DNA from: Savagea serpentis
Lineage (GTDB): Bacteria > Bacillota > Bacilli > Bacillales_A > Planococcaceae
Reading direction: 5' to 3'
Assembly: GCF_015351395.1 (NCBI RefSeq)
Contig: NZ_JADKPV010000001.1
Coordinates: 124,001-188,000, forward strand
Length of the DNA stretch: 64,000 nucleotides
The notes beneath the pieces were generated by a model, which was not told where the DNA came from, made no database searches, and saw only the letters and a list, made by a program, of their open reading frames with translations. A program made the position numbers and the translations under genes. Shown here piece after piece: positions 28,089 to 38,243 of this stretch (position 1 is the stretch's first letter; each line of letters begins with the position of its first letter).

Positions 28089-28102
28089 ATTCGAACAATC
28101 AT

Positions 28103-28132
28103 TGTGTAAATGAAATCGTTTATGATATAATC
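28103..28132 (+). promoter_or_regulatory. Promoter of the ileS T-box leader
   Basis: TTGTGT (28103-28108), an 18-base spacer and TATAAT (28127-28132) with the extended TGA before it, immediately upstream of the T-box leader. Confidence 0.65.
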
Positions 28133-28149
28133 GACGATATTCAATAGAT

Positions 28150-28391
28150 GAATAAAAAGCGAAGATAGAGCGAGTAATTGAATGATTTAGTGCCTAGCGA
28201 GTTAAGGATAGTGAAAGCTTAACGACTAAAATTCAATGAAAATCACTCTGGAGTTAAGTAGTTCGAATCGATTAGACTACTTCGTAGACGCTGCGTTAAA
28301 GCGACTGAAGCGGTACGTCTTTTTAATCGACGTGCAATTAGGGTGGTAACGCGATACACTTCGTCCCTTCCATAAGGGGCGGAGTTTTTTA
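28150..28391 (+). promoter_or_regulatory. T-box riboswitch (tRNA-Ile) controlling ileS
   Basis: This fills the 327-base gap between divIVA and ileS. Stem I contains AGCGAG and GGATAG elements and a specifier loop with ATC (28242-28244), an isoleucine codon, before CTCTGGAG. The T-box sequence is AGGGTGGTAACGCG (28340-28353); the usual form has ACC where this has AAC. The terminator is a 12-bp stem, ACTTCGTCCCTT paired with AAGGGGCGGAGT (28358-28385), followed by T6. Uncharged tRNA-Ile would pair with the specifier and T-box and favour the antiterminator, switching on ileS. Confidence 0.9.
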
Positions 28392-28415
28392 TTTTCAAAA
28401 AAGGAGAGAGTTAAT

Positions 28416-31172
28416 GTGGAATATAAAGATACGTTATTAATGCCAAAAACAGCGTTTCCGATGCGTGGTAATTTACCGAATCGTGAACCAGAAATGCAAG
28501 CGAAGTGGGAAGAATTAAATATTTATCAGCTCGTTCAAGAGCGCACGAAAGATCGTCCGATGTTCGTTTTACACGACGGACCACCATTTGCAAACGGTGA
28601 CCTCCATATGGGACACGCGTTGAACCGTGTATTGAAAGATATGATCGTGCGTCATAAATCAATGACAGGATATAACGCGCCATTCGTTCCCGGATGGGAT
28701 ACACACGGTTTACCAATCGAGCAAGTCCTTTCAAACAAAGGGGTAAAACGTAAAGAAATGTCGATCGTTGAATATCGTCAAATGTGTGAAGATTATGCTT
28801 ACACGCAAATCGATAAACAACGTACGCAATCGAAGCGTCTCGGCGTTCGTGGCGATTGGGAAAACCCATACATTACGTTAAAGCCAGAATTCGAATCACA
28901 TCAAATTAAAGTATTCGGTAAAATGGCAGAAAAAGGCTATATTTACAAAGGATTAAAACCAGTTTACTGGTCACCTTCAAGTGAATCCGCGCTCGCTGAA
29001 GCGGAAATTGAATACCAAGATAAGCGCTCACCATCGATCTACGTTAGCTTCCCAGTAAAAGATGGAAAAGGTGTGCTCGATACAGATGTGAACTTCCTCA
29101 TTTGGACGACGACACCTTGGACAATTCCAGCGAACCTCGGAATTTCAGTACATCCTGATTTCGATTACGTAGTCGTACAAGCGAATGACAAAAAATTCGT
29201 CATCGCAAAAGATTTAGTCGAAACTGTTGCGACAGAAATCGGTTGGGAATCGTATGAAATCGTTCAAGAGATGAAAGGGGCAGACCTCGATCGTCTCGTT
29301 GCGACGCATCCATTGTATGAACGTGACTCACTCATCATGAACGGAGACCACGTAACAGCAGATGGCGGTACAGGTTGTGTTCATACTGCACCTGGACACG
29401 GGGAAGATGACTACTACATCGGTCAAAGCTACGGTTTAGACGTTCTGTCACCAGTTGACGGACGCGGTGTGATGACGGAAGAAGCACCGATGTTTGAAGG
29501 ATTATTTTACGAAGATGCGAACAAAGCCGTCACTGAAAAATTAACAGAAGTTGGCGCTTTAGAGCATATGAACTTCATCACGCACTCGTACCCACACGAC
29601 TGGCGTACGAAAAAGCCGGTCATGTACCGTGCGACACCACAATGGTTCGCTTCAATCGACAAATTCCGTGACGAATTGTTACAAGCGATTCGCGACACGA
29701 AATTCACACCGGCATGGGGAGAAACACGCCTTTACAACATGGTTCGTGACCGTGGAGATTGGGTCATTTCACGTCAACGTGCGTGGGGTGTGCCACTTCC
29801 GATTTTCTATGCAGAAAACGGGGAAGCGATCATCACGCCAGAAACGATCGACCACGTATCGAACTTGTTCCGCGAACACGGTTCAAATGTTTGGTTCGAG
29901 CGTGAAGCGAAAGATTTATTGCCAGAAGGCTTTACACATCCAGGTAGCCCGAACGGTGAGTTCACGAAAGAGACGGACATTATGGACGTTTGGTTCGACT
30001 CAGGTTCTTCTCACCAAGGAGTGCTCGTCGAACGTGACGATCTTCAATACCCTGCAGACCTTTACTTAGAAGGCTCTGACCAATATCGTGGATGGTTTAA
30101 CTCATCGCTTACGACAAGTGTTGCGATTAACGGCATCGCTCCGTATAAAGGCATTTTAAGCCACGGATTTACACTTGATGGCGAAGGCCGCAAAATGAGC
30201 AAATCACTCGGTAATACGATTGATCCTGTGAAAGTAATGAATCAAATGGGTGCGGACATTTTACGTTTATGGACATCATCTGTCGACTATACAGCGGACG
30301 TGCGCGTCAGTGATTCAAACTTTAAACAAGTGTCTGAAGTGTACCGTAAAATCCGTAACACATTCCGCTTCTTACACGGAAACGTTGCGGATTACAATCC
30401 AGAAACAGATCGCGTTGCATATGAAAACTTGAGCCCGATTGACCAATATATGCTTGTGCGTTTAAACGAAGTCATTCAGTCGGTTCGTACGGCGTATGAG
30501 CGTTATGAATTTGCGACAGTGTATCACGAAGTGAACAACTTCTGTACAGGTGACTTAAGCTCGTTCTATTTAGATTTAGCGAAAGATATCGTCTACATCG
30601 AACGTGAAGACGACCCAGCACGTCGTGCGATGCAGACAGTGATGTATGACACACTCGTCACACTCGTTCAACTATTAGCGCCAATCTTGCCACATACGAC
30701 AGACGAAATGTGGGCACACTTAACGTATGAAAACAAAAAAGCGGTGAGCGTTCAATTGACAGATATGCCAGAAGCAGAAGATTTTGGCGATGCAGGTAAA
30801 GCACTACTCGAACGTTTTAGCCAATTGCTCGACGTGCGTGATGACGTCTTAAAAGCGTTAGAAGAAGCGCGTAATGCGAAAGTGATCGGAAAATCACTCG
30901 AAGCGAAAGCGACGATTGCTTTACCGGAAGAACTCGCACCGTTATTCAAAGCGACAGATCTCGACTTCGCTCAATTTTTCATCGTCTCTGATTTCGAACT
31001 CGTCGCATGGGATGCGCTAGACCAAGCGTATGATGTAGCGAAAGTTCAAATTACAGCAGCAGAAGGCGAAAAATGTGCACGTTGTTGGTCCGTGCGTCAA
31101 GATGTCGGCACAGATGCTAAGCATCCAGAAATTTGTGGACGTTGTGCCGAAGTTGTCTCAACTCTCGCTTAA
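28416..31172 (+). CDS. ileS: Isoleucyl-tRNA synthetase
   Basis: A 918-residue class I synthetase. The HIGH motif appears as GDLHMGHA (about 60-67), the KMSKS loop as [10 protein letters not shown] (about residue 590), the editing domain lies between them ([18 protein letters not shown]), and a C-terminal zinc site has CARCW and CGRC. The C-terminal zinc finger and length match the bacterial eubacterial-type (ileS1) enzyme. Translation starts at GTG 28416; an ATG 2 bases earlier is out of frame. AAGGAGAG lies upstream. Expression is controlled by the T-box. Confidence 0.97.
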   Translation: MEYKDTLLMPKTAFPMRGNLPNREPEMQAKWEELNIYQLVQERTKDRPMFVLHDGPPFANGDLHMGHALNRVLKDMIVRHKSMTGYNAPFVPGWDTHGLPIEQVLSNKGVKRKEMSIVEYRQMCEDYAYTQIDKQRTQSKRLGVRGDWENPYITLKPEFESHQIKVFGKMAEKGYIYKGLKPVYWSPSSESALAEAEIEYQDKRSPSIYVSFPVKDGKGVLDTDVNFLIWTTTPWTIPANLGISVHPDFDYVVVQANDKKFVIAKDLVETVATEIGWESYEIVQEMKGADLDRLVATHPLYERDSLIMNGDHVTADGGTGCVHTAPGHGEDDYYIGQSYGLDVLSPVDGRGVMTEEAPMFEGLFYEDANKAVTEKLTEVGALEHMNFITHSYPHDWRTKKPVMYRATPQWFASIDKFRDELLQAIRDTKFTPAWGETRLYNMVRDRGDWVISRQRAWGVPLPIFYAENGEAIITPETIDHVSNLFREHGSNVWFEREAKDLLPEGFTHPGSPNGEFTKETDIMDVWFDSGSSHQGVLVERDDLQYPADLYLEGSDQYRGWFNSSLTTSVAINGIAPYKGILSHGFTLDGEGRKMSKSLGNTIDPVKVMNQMGADILRLWTSSVDYTADVRVSDSNFKQVSEVYRKIRNTFRFLHGNVADYNPETDRVAYENLSPIDQYMLVRLNEVIQSVRTAYERYEFATVYHEVNNFCTGDLSSFYLDLAKDIVYIEREDDPARRAMQTVMYDTLVTLVQLLAPILPHTTDEMWAHLTYENKKAVSVQLTDMPEAEDFGDAGKALLERFSQLLDVRDDVLKALEEARNAKVIGKSLEAKATIALPEELAPLFKATDLDFAQFFIVSDFELVAWDALDQAYDVAKVQITAAEGEKCARCWSVRQDVGTDAKHPEICGRCAEVVSTLA

Positions 31173-31186
31173 TCGATTTTATTTTG

Positions 31187-31227
31187 AAAGACAAGTTGAA
31201 GAATAGCTCCTTCAGCTTGTCTTTTTT
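31187..31227 (+). terminator. Terminator after ileS
   Basis: A 15-bp stem, AAAGACAAGTTGAAG paired with CTTCAGCTTGTCTTT with one G-T pair, an 8-base loop, and a run of T. Confidence 0.9.
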
Positions 31228-31247
31228 GATTCAAACTATGGTACACT
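31217..31247 (+). promoter_or_regulatory. Candidate promoter for lspA
   Basis: TTGTCT (31217-31222) and TACACT (31242-31247) with an extended TGG; the spacer of 19 is long. The -35 lies in the arm of the preceding terminator. Confidence 0.4.
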
Positions 31248-31281
31248 AACTGACGATACTGTTACGTTCGGAGGGTATGAA

Positions 31282-31764
31282 ATGCGCACAATTGCATATT
31301 ATGTTATTGCTTTAATCGTCATCATTGCCGATCAATGGTCGAAACGACTCGTCGTACAACAGATGGAAATCGGCGAACGAATCGAAGTTATTCCAGGTTA
31401 CGTTTCGATTTTATCGCATCGAAATAGCGGTGCAGCTTGGGGCATGTTAGAAGGAAAAATGGCATTTTTTTACGTCGTCACCATTTTTGTCGTTGGCGGA
31501 TTACTGTATTATTTCTATAAAGAAGCGAAACACGACACATTATTATCAGTAGCGATTATGTTGTTAGTCGGAGGAGCGATTGGAAACTTTATCGACCGCG
31601 TCTTGTACCAACATGTCGTCGATTTTATTAGTGTGTGGATTCCCGTCATCGATTACAATTTCCCGATATTTAATATTGCGGATGCCGCTTTGACGATCGG
31701 TGTTATTTTATTAATCATTCATATGGTATTCGAAGAGAAACTGAAAAGTAAGGTGAAATCATGA
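31282..31764 (+). CDS. lspA: Lipoprotein signal peptidase (signal peptidase II)
   Basis: A 160-residue membrane aspartyl protease with four helices that cleaves lipidated prolipoproteins. The catalytic Asp residues lie in GNFIDRV (about 112) and in FNIADAALTIG (about 133). Conserved RNSGAAWG is present (about 53-60). CGGAGGG precedes the ATG. It overlaps the next gene by 4 bases, the usual lspA-rluD arrangement; ylyA, found before lspA in Bacillus, is absent. Confidence 0.96.
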   Translation: MRTIAYYVIALIVIIADQWSKRLVVQQMEIGERIEVIPGYVSILSHRNSGAAWGMLEGKMAFFYVVTIFVVGGLLYYFYKEAKHDTLLSVAIMLLVGGAIGNFIDRVLYQHVVDFISVWIPVIDYNFPIFNIADAALTIGVILLIIHMVFEEKLKSKVKS

Positions 31765-32672
31765 GAACAGAACGCATTATCATTACAGAAGACCAAAAGA
31801 AACAACGTCTCGATAAAATTATCCCGGCACTTTTTCCAGAATGGTCACGCACTCAAGTGCAAGATTGGATAAAAGAAGGGCATATCGTCGTAAACGATGT
31901 CGCTGTGAAAACGAATTATAAAGTAAGTGAAGACGATGTCGTCATCATTACGGAGCCAGAAGCGGTTCCACTCGATGTCGTCGCAGAAGATTTAAACTTA
32001 GAGATCGTCTACGAAGATGAGCATATTGCGGTCGTCAACAAGCCGCGTGGCATGGTCGTTCATCCGTCAGCAGGGCATTATTCAGGAACGCTCGTCAACG
32101 GGCTCATGTATGCCATTCATGATTTATCAGGCATTAACGGCGTGCTTCGTCCAGGAATCGTCCACCGCCTCGATAAAGATACGTCGGGTTTGCTCGTCGT
32201 CGCAAAACACGACGAAGCGCACGTCAACCTCGTCAATCAACTCGTCGAACGTACGGTGAAGCGTCAATACGTCGCCCTCGTTCACGGACATATTCCGCAT
32301 CCGAAAGGAACGATTGAAGCACCGATTGGACGTGACACGCGCGATCGTCAAAAAATGACGGTTATCGGAACAGGGAAAGAAGCGACAACCCATTTCACCG
32401 TGTTAGAACATATTGGCAATCATTATACTCTCGTTCAATGTGAGCTTGTCACAGGACGCACGCACCAAATTCGTGTCCACATGCAGTACATCGGGTATCC
32501 GCTCGTCGGAGATCCAAAATACGGACAGAAAAAAACAATCGACTTCGGCGGACAAGTGTTACATGCCCAAACGCTCGGTTTAACGCATCCGATGACAGGC
32601 GAATATATGGAATGGACAGCACCACTTCCAGCAGATTATGAACAATTGCTGACAGAGTTACGCGAATCATAA
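31761..32672 (+). CDS. ylyB: RluA/RluD family pseudouridine synthase YlyB
   Basis: A 303-residue enzyme with an N-terminal S4 RNA-binding domain (about 13-75) and a pseudouridine synthase domain whose catalytic Asp is in HRLDKDTSGLLVVAK (about 137-151), followed by VTGRTHQIRVHMQ. It most likely modifies 23S rRNA, as RluD does; the exact site is not shown by the sequence. It is coupled to lspA by ATGA, and the pyr promoter begins 8 bases after its stop. Confidence 0.92.
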   Translation: MRTERIIITEDQKKQRLDKIIPALFPEWSRTQVQDWIKEGHIVVNDVAVKTNYKVSEDDVVIITEPEAVPLDVVAEDLNLEIVYEDEHIAVVNKPRGMVVHPSAGHYSGTLVNGLMYAIHDLSGINGVLRPGIVHRLDKDTSGLLVVAKHDEAHVNLVNQLVERTVKRQYVALVHGHIPHPKGTIEAPIGRDTRDRQKMTVIGTGKEATTHFTVLEHIGNHYTLVQCELVTGRTHQIRVHMQYIGYPLVGDPKYGQKKTIDFGGQVLHAQTLGLTHPMTGEYMEWTAPLPADYEQLLTELRES

Positions 32673-32679
32673 TTTGTTA

Positions 32680-32707
32680 TTGACATATAACGAAAGTTCG
32701 CTATACT
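32680..32707 (+). promoter_or_regulatory. Promoter of the pyr operon
   Basis: A consensus TTGACA (32680-32685), 16-base spacer and TATACT (32702-32707), about 170 bases upstream of pyrR and directly before the PyrR attenuator. Confidence 0.78.
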
Positions 32708-32723
32708 AGAGTAAGCAAATTAA

Positions 32724-33419
<696 letters not shown>

Positions 33420-33427
33420 GGTGCCCT

Positions 33428-34744
33428 ATGGCGGAAAAAGCAGTGTTAGACATTCAAGATAAGCCCGATCCACTACGTTGGATTGTGCTCAGTTTACAAC
33501 ATATGTTTGCAATGTTCGGTGCGACGATTTTAGTGCCGACACTCGTCGGATTAAGCCCAGCGATGGCTTTGCTTACGAGCGGTATCGCAACATTCATTTT
33601 CGTCATCGTGACGCGCTTCCAAGTACCTGCTTACTTAGGTTCAAGCTTCGCCTTTATCGCACCGATCATTATGATTCGGGAAGGTGGCGGTACGGACGGG
33701 GACATTATGATCGGCATCATCGCTGTATCATTTATCTATTCCATCATTTCGCTCATCATTTGGAAGACGGGGCACCGTTGGATCATGCGTCTGTTACCGC
33801 CGATTGTCGTCGGGCCGGTCATCGTCGTTATCGGACTCGGGCTTGCGCCGACAGCGATCGACATGGCGAGCATGATTCCTGTATTCGATGAACTCGGCAA
33901 TCAAATCGGTTCAGAATACAGTTTGAAACATTTAACAGCAGCGGGAGTTACACTTTTAACAGCGGTCATCGTCCTCATGTTTTTCAAAGGGCTCATTAGT
34001 TTAATGCCTGTCATCGTCGGTATCGTCGTCGGGTACATTTACTCGCTCGCGATTGGCATCGTCGATTTCGACCCAGTATTACAAGCGAAAGTATTCGCTA
34101 TGCCAGAATTTATTTTCCCGGTCATTCATTACGATGTGAACATTTCACTCATGGCATTATCGCTCATGATTCCGGTCGTGCTTGTTACAGTGTCTGAACA
34201 TATCGGACATCAGCTCGTCTTAGGGCGCGTCGTCAATCGCAACTATATCGAAAACCCAGGACTTCATCGATCATTGCTTGGGGATGGTCTTGGAACACTT
34301 ATTAGTGGTTTGATGGGCGGACCGCCAAAAACGACGTACGGTGAAAACATCGGAGTGCTCGCGATGACGCGTGTGTACAGTGTGTACGTCATTTTAGGAG
34401 CGGCGACATTCGCGATTATCTTCGCCTTTTTAGGAAAAGTGATGGCGTTGATCGGAACGATTCCGACAGCTGTCCTCGGTGGAGTATCAATCTTACTTTT
34501 CGGTATGATTGCAGCGTCTGGTTTACGCATGCTCGTCGAACATCAAATCGATTTCGACAGCCAACGTAACTTAGTTATCGCATCCGTCATTCTCGTCATC
34601 GGAATCGGTGGCGCAACATTGAAATTTATCGTCCCGGTATTAAACGTTCCGTTTGAACTTGGAGGAATGGCACTCGCGGCAATCGTCGGGGTATTGCTCA
34701 ACTTAATTTTGCCAGGACGACCGAAAGAATTAATAGAAGAATAA
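33428..34744 (+). CDS. pyrP: Uracil permease
   Basis: A 438-residue polytopic membrane protein (about 12-14 helices) of the nucleobase-cation symporter-2/UraA family. It begins LRWIVLSLQHMFAMFGATILVP (shown as QHMFAMFGATILVP), the UraA signature, and has SEHIGHQLVLG (about 258) and GGPPKTTYGENIGV (about 297), where substrate-binding Glu residues of this family lie. It imports uracil for salvage. GAGGTG lies 6 bases before the ATG. No attenuator separates it from pyrR. Confidence 0.95.
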   Translation: MAEKAVLDIQDKPDPLRWIVLSLQHMFAMFGATILVPTLVGLSPAMALLTSGIATFIFVIVTRFQVPAYLGSSFAFIAPIIMIREGGGTDGDIMIGIIAVSFIYSIISLIIWKTGHRWIMRLLPPIVVGPVIVVIGLGLAPTAIDMASMIPVFDELGNQIGSEYSLKHLTAAGVTLLTAVIVLMFFKGLISLMPVIVGIVVGYIYSLAIGIVDFDPVLQAKVFAMPEFIFPVIHYDVNISLMALSLMIPVVLVTVSEHIGHQLVLGRVVNRNYIENPGLHRSLLGDGLGTLISGLMGGPPKTTYGENIGVLAMTRVYSVYVILGAATFAIIFAFLGKVMALIGTIPTAVLGGVSILLFGMIAASGLRMLVEHQIDFDSQRNLVIASVILVIGIGGATLKFIVPVLNVPFELGGMALAAIVGVLLNLILPGRPKELIEE

Positions 34745-34862
34745 CCTTTTTAATTTCGTTCAGAGAGACGGAGAAAGGGATTTGCATGATAGCCTATTTG
34801 AAGTAGGTGTAGTTTCGTATGCAAAAGAACCTTTTCCTGATATAGCGAAAAGGTTCTTTTTT
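34743..34862 (+). promoter_or_regulatory. PyrR-controlled attenuator 2 (pyrP-pyrB)
   Basis: The binding loop reads CGTTC-AGAGA-GACG (34757-34770), framed by CCTTT (34745-34749) and AAAGG (34774-34778). The conserved AGAGA loop is kept, while stem bases differ from the first attenuator in a pair-preserving way. The terminator is AAAAGAACCTTTTC paired with GAAAAGGTTCTTTT (34823-34860). It would let PyrR control pyrB onward separately from pyrR-pyrP. The following 120 bases to pyrB show only the pyrB ribosome site. Confidence 0.88.
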
Positions 34863-34982
34863 CATATATGAACCGCATGGACGGCGGGGATCGCTCGGTT
34901 AAAAAAGTGTGAGTACTTTGTTCCCGAGAATATTAGGTTCACTAATAGTTCAAAATATCGTACAACAAAGGAGACGACTACG

Positions 34983-35867
34983 ATGGAACATATCGTCAAT
35001 ATGAAAAGTTTAACGACAGAAGAAATGATGAAAATTATCGAACTCGCACGTGAAATGAAGGCGGACGGCATTCGCAAATTAGATCGCACGTATTATGTGA
35101 GCAATTTATTTTTCGAGCCGAGCACGCGCACGAAATCGAGTTTCGAAATGGCTGAACGTCGCTTAGGAATGGAAGTGATTCCATTTGCTCCTGAATCTTC
35201 GAGCACATTGAAGGGAGAATCGTTGTACGATACGGTGAAAACATTTGAAGCGATCGGACTCGACCTTGTCGTCATTCGCCACCCGCGTGATAAATATTAC
35301 GAACAACTCGTCGACCACATGGACATTCCGCTCATTAACGGGGGAGATGGATCTGGTCAACATCCGACACAATCATTACTCGATATTTTCACAATCTACG
35401 AACATTTCGGTCAATTTGAAGGATTAAATGTTACAATTGCAGGAGACATCTCTCACAGTCGCGTCGCAAAATCGAATGCCGAATCGCTCAAGCGACTAGG
35501 TGCGAACGTCACATTCGTCTGCCCAGAAGAATGGGCGGGAGAATTCGACTATACGACAGACTTAGATGCTCAAATTGAAAATTGCGACGTTCTCATGTTG
35601 TTACGCGTTCAACACGAGCGCCATGACGGAGAAGGACTTGCGTTTTCAAAATGGGAATATCATCGCCAGTTCGGCTTAACCCTAGAGCGAGCGGAGCGTT
35701 TGCAAAAGCATGCGATCATTATGCATCCAGCTCCTGTCAATCGCGGAGTTGAAATTGCAGATGAACTCATTGAAAGTCCGCAGTCGAAAATTTTAACACA
35801 AGTGGAAAACGGCGTGTACGTACGCGCTGCTATTATAAAGTTACTACTTAAAGGGAGGAACGAATAA
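34983..35867 (+). CDS. pyrB: Aspartate carbamoyltransferase catalytic chain
   Basis: A 294-residue enzyme that joins carbamoyl phosphate and aspartate to carbamoyl aspartate. Carbamoyl-phosphate site residues are in [13 protein letters not shown] (about 40-52), [10 protein letters not shown] (about 124-133) and VQHERH, and the aspartate site in [12 protein letters not shown] (about 247-258). A short, regulatory-subunit-free Bacillus-type enzyme; no pyrI is present. AAAGGAG lies upstream. Confidence 0.97.
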   Translation: MEHIVNMKSLTTEEMMKIIELAREMKADGIRKLDRTYYVSNLFFEPSTRTKSSFEMAERRLGMEVIPFAPESSSTLKGESLYDTVKTFEAIGLDLVVIRHPRDKYYEQLVDHMDIPLINGGDGSGQHPTQSLLDIFTIYEHFGQFEGLNVTIAGDISHSRVAKSNAESLKRLGANVTFVCPEEWAGEFDYTTDLDAQIENCDVLMLLRVQHERHDGEGLAFSKWEYHRQFGLTLERAERLQKHAIIMHPAPVNRGVEIADELIESPQSKILTQVENGVYVRAAIIKLLLKGRNE

Positions 35868-37141
35868 TGAGCTTACTTATTCAAAATGTCAACGTATTAA
35901 ATGGAAACAATGAATTAATTGAAACGGATGTATTCGTGGGAAATGGAGTCGTTGAGGCGATCGGAAAAGACTTACGAGTCGAAGCAGACCGCACAGTAGA
36001 TGGTGGAGGAAAATTACTATCTCCTGGATTTATCGACATTCACGTTCACTTACGCGAACCAGGTGGCGAGCATAAAGAAACGATTGAAACAGGAACGCAT
36101 GCAGCAGCAAAAGGCGGTTTCACGACAGTATGTGCGATGCCAAATACACGTCCTGTGCCAGACACGAAAGAAAATTTAACACTCGTCAATGAATTAATTG
36201 AAAAGAACGCTCGCATTCGTGTACTCCCTTACGCATCGATTACGATTCGTGAAGCAGGAAAAGAATTAACGAACTTTAAAGACTTAAAAGAACACGGTGC
36301 ATTCGCATTTACAGACGATGGCGTCGGCGTACAATCCGCAGGGATGATGTATGAGGCGATGCAACAAGCGGCTGAACTCGACATGGCTGTTGTCGCACAC
36401 TGTGAAGATAACTCCCTCATCTATGGCGGAGCGATGCACGAAGGCGATAAGAGTAAAGAGATGGGCATTAAAGGAATTCCATCGATTTGTGAAGCGGTGC
36501 AAATTGCGCGTGACGTCTTACTCGCAGAAGCAGCAGGTGCACATTATCACGTTTGTCACGTCAGCACGAAAGAATCGGTGCGCGCGATTCGCGAAGCGAA
36601 AGCAGCGGGCATTCACGTAACAGCAGAAGTGACACCACACCATTTACTGTTAATCGATGAAGACATTCCAGGAGACGACGCAAACTGGAAAATGAACCCA
36701 CCACTTCGCGGACAAGAAGACTTAGAAGCGTTACTCGAAGGATTGGAAGACGGTACGATCGACTTTATCGCAACAGACCATGCGCCGCATACAGATGAAG
36801 AGAAAGCAGTCGGATTCGCAACAGCCCCGTTCGGCATTACAGGATTTGAAACAGCATTCCCATTACTTTATACGAAACACGTACAGTCAGGACGTTGGAC
36901 GACACAACAACTCGTCGACTGGTTGACGAAAAAGCCAGCAGACGTATTCAACTTACCGTACGGACGTTTAGAAGTAGGCGGCGTTGCAGACTTAACATTA
37001 ATCGACTTAGAACAAGAACGAGCAATCGATAAAACAACATTCGTTTCAAAAGGGAAAAATACACCGTTCAACGGTTGGAACTGTGCAGGATGGCCAGTGA
37101 TGACTGTATTCGAAGGTGAAGTTGTTTGGGAGGAGAACTAA
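35867..37141 (+). CDS. pyrC: Dihydroorotase
   Basis: A 424-residue class I dihydroorotase, an amidohydrolase that cyclises carbamoyl aspartate to dihydroorotate. Zinc ligands are in [12 protein letters not shown] (about 57-68), HVCHVSTKE (about 227-235) and [10 protein letters not shown] with the catalytic Asp (about 301-310). The ATG overlaps the pyrB stop by one base, with AGGGAGG upstream. Confidence 0.97.
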   Translation: MSLLIQNVNVLNGNNELIETDVFVGNGVVEAIGKDLRVEADRTVDGGGKLLSPGFIDIHVHLREPGGEHKETIETGTHAAAKGGFTTVCAMPNTRPVPDTKENLTLVNELIEKNARIRVLPYASITIREAGKELTNFKDLKEHGAFAFTDDGVGVQSAGMMYEAMQQAAELDMAVVAHCEDNSLIYGGAMHEGDKSKEMGIKGIPSICEAVQIARDVLLAEAAGAHYHVCHVSTKESVRAIREAKAAGIHVTAEVTPHHLLLIDEDIPGDDANWKMNPPLRGQEDLEALLEGLEDGTIDFIATDHAPHTDEEKAVGFATAPFGITGFETAFPLLYTKHVQSGRWTTQQLVDWLTKKPADVFNLPYGRLEVGGVADLTLIDLEQERAIDKTTFVSKGKNTPFNGWNCAGWPVMTVFEGEVVWEEN

Positions 37142-37142
37142 T

Positions 37143-38243
37143 ATGACAACACGTTATTTAATTTTAGAAGACGGTACAATTTTTGAAGGTCGCGCATTCG
37201 GTTCAAACGAAGCGTCAGTCGGTCACGTCGTATTTGCGACAGGAATGACAGGTTACCAAGAGACGATTTCAAACCCATCATCAGCAGGGCAGATGATCGT
37301 CATGACGTATCCAGCAATCGGAAACTACGGCATTAACCGCGACGACTACGAGTCGATCGAACCGGCATTAAACGGTTTAATCGCTCGCGAATATTGCGAC
37401 GAGCCTTCAAACTTCCGCAGTGGCATGTCACTCGGGAAATTGCTCGAATTAAAAGGCATTCCAGGCATCGACGAAATTGATACACGTCATTTAACACTCC
37501 ATTTACGCGACAACGGCACGTTGCGCGGCATGATTACAGAAGCGGGTGCGACACTCGATGAAGCGAAAGCTCTCGCAACATTGAAAGAGTACGAAGCGCC
37601 GACGAACTTAGTCGCAAGCGTATCGACACAAAAAGCATACCCGAGCCCAGGCTTAGGTGAACGTGTCGTCTTAATCGACTACGGTATGAAGCACGGCATT
37701 TTACGTGAATTAAATAAACGCGACTGCGACGTCATCGTTGTGCCGTATGACACAGATGTTGAAACGATCGCATCATTATTCCCAGACGGTATTTTATTAT
37801 CGAACGGTCCAGGAAATCCAGAACATTTACAACAACAAATTGAAACGATTCAATCATTGCTCGGGAAATATCCGATTTTCGGAATCGGTCTCGGTCATCA
37901 ATTACTCGCGCTCGCAACAGGAGCAAAAGTACAAAAGATGAAACACGGTCGCTACGGCAGCAACCACCCAGTGAAAAACTTAAAAACGAATCGTACAGAA
38001 TTAACATCACAATGTCACGGATACGAAATCGTACGAGAGTCACTCGAAGGTACAGGTATGGAAGTGACGCATGTGGCATTAAACGATGAATCGGTCCAAG
38101 GGATCGCAGATGAATCACGTCATGCGTTTTCAGTACAATTCCACCCAGAAGGATCACCAGGTCCAATCGATGCAGTTGAATTGTTCGACGATTTTATACA
38201 AGCAATTAAAGCGGTAAGAAGAAAGGGGTCTCACAATGCCTAA
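37143..38243 (+). CDS. pyrAA: Carbamoyl-phosphate synthase small subunit with altered glutaminase site
   Basis: A 366-residue protein of normal length: the CPSase small-subunit N-terminal domain (about 1-135, [21 protein letters not shown]) and a class I glutamine amidotransferase domain (about 170-355). This subunit normally hydrolyses glutamine and passes ammonia to PyrAB. The nucleophile motif, G(I/V)CLGHQ in relatives, reads GIGLGHQ, so Gly249 (codon GGT, 37887-37889) replaces the catalytic Cys. The His334-Pro-Glu336 pair is kept, but [12 protein letters not shown] and TSQCHGY also depart from the usual MKFGHRGxNHPV and TSQNHGY. Glutaminase activity is probably lost. ATG 37143 is chosen after GGAGGAG; pyrAB overlaps its end by 8 bases. 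Confidence 0.93.
   Translation: MTTRYLILEDGTIFEGRAFGSNEASVGHVVFATGMTGYQETISNPSSAGQMIVMTYPAIGNYGINRDDYESIEPALNGLIAREYCDEPSNFRSGMSLGKLLELKGIPGIDEIDTRHLTLHLRDNGTLRGMITEAGATLDEAKALATLKEYEAPTNLVASVSTQKAYPSPGLGERVVLIDYGMKHGILRELNKRDCDVIVVPYDTDVETIASLFPDGILLSNGPGNPEHLQQQIETIQSLLGKYPIFGIGLGHQLLALATGAKVQKMKHGRYGSNHPVKNLKTNRTELTSQCHGYEIVRESLEGTGMEVTHVALNDESVQGIADESRHAFSVQFHPEGSPGPIDAVELFDDFIQAIKAVRRKGSHNA

Noticed and set aside
28411-28869. 152-codon minus-strand frame opposite the start of ileS
   Set aside because: Lies opposite a highly conserved coding region and has no start signal.
34863-34982. Possible further attenuator or promoter before pyrB
   Set aside because: I see no binding loop, no terminator and no good hexamer pair here; only the ribosome site is evident.
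37732-38166. 144-codon open frame on the minus strand inside pyrAA
   Set aside because: No ribosome site, fully inside a conserved gene, composition typical of a shadow frame.
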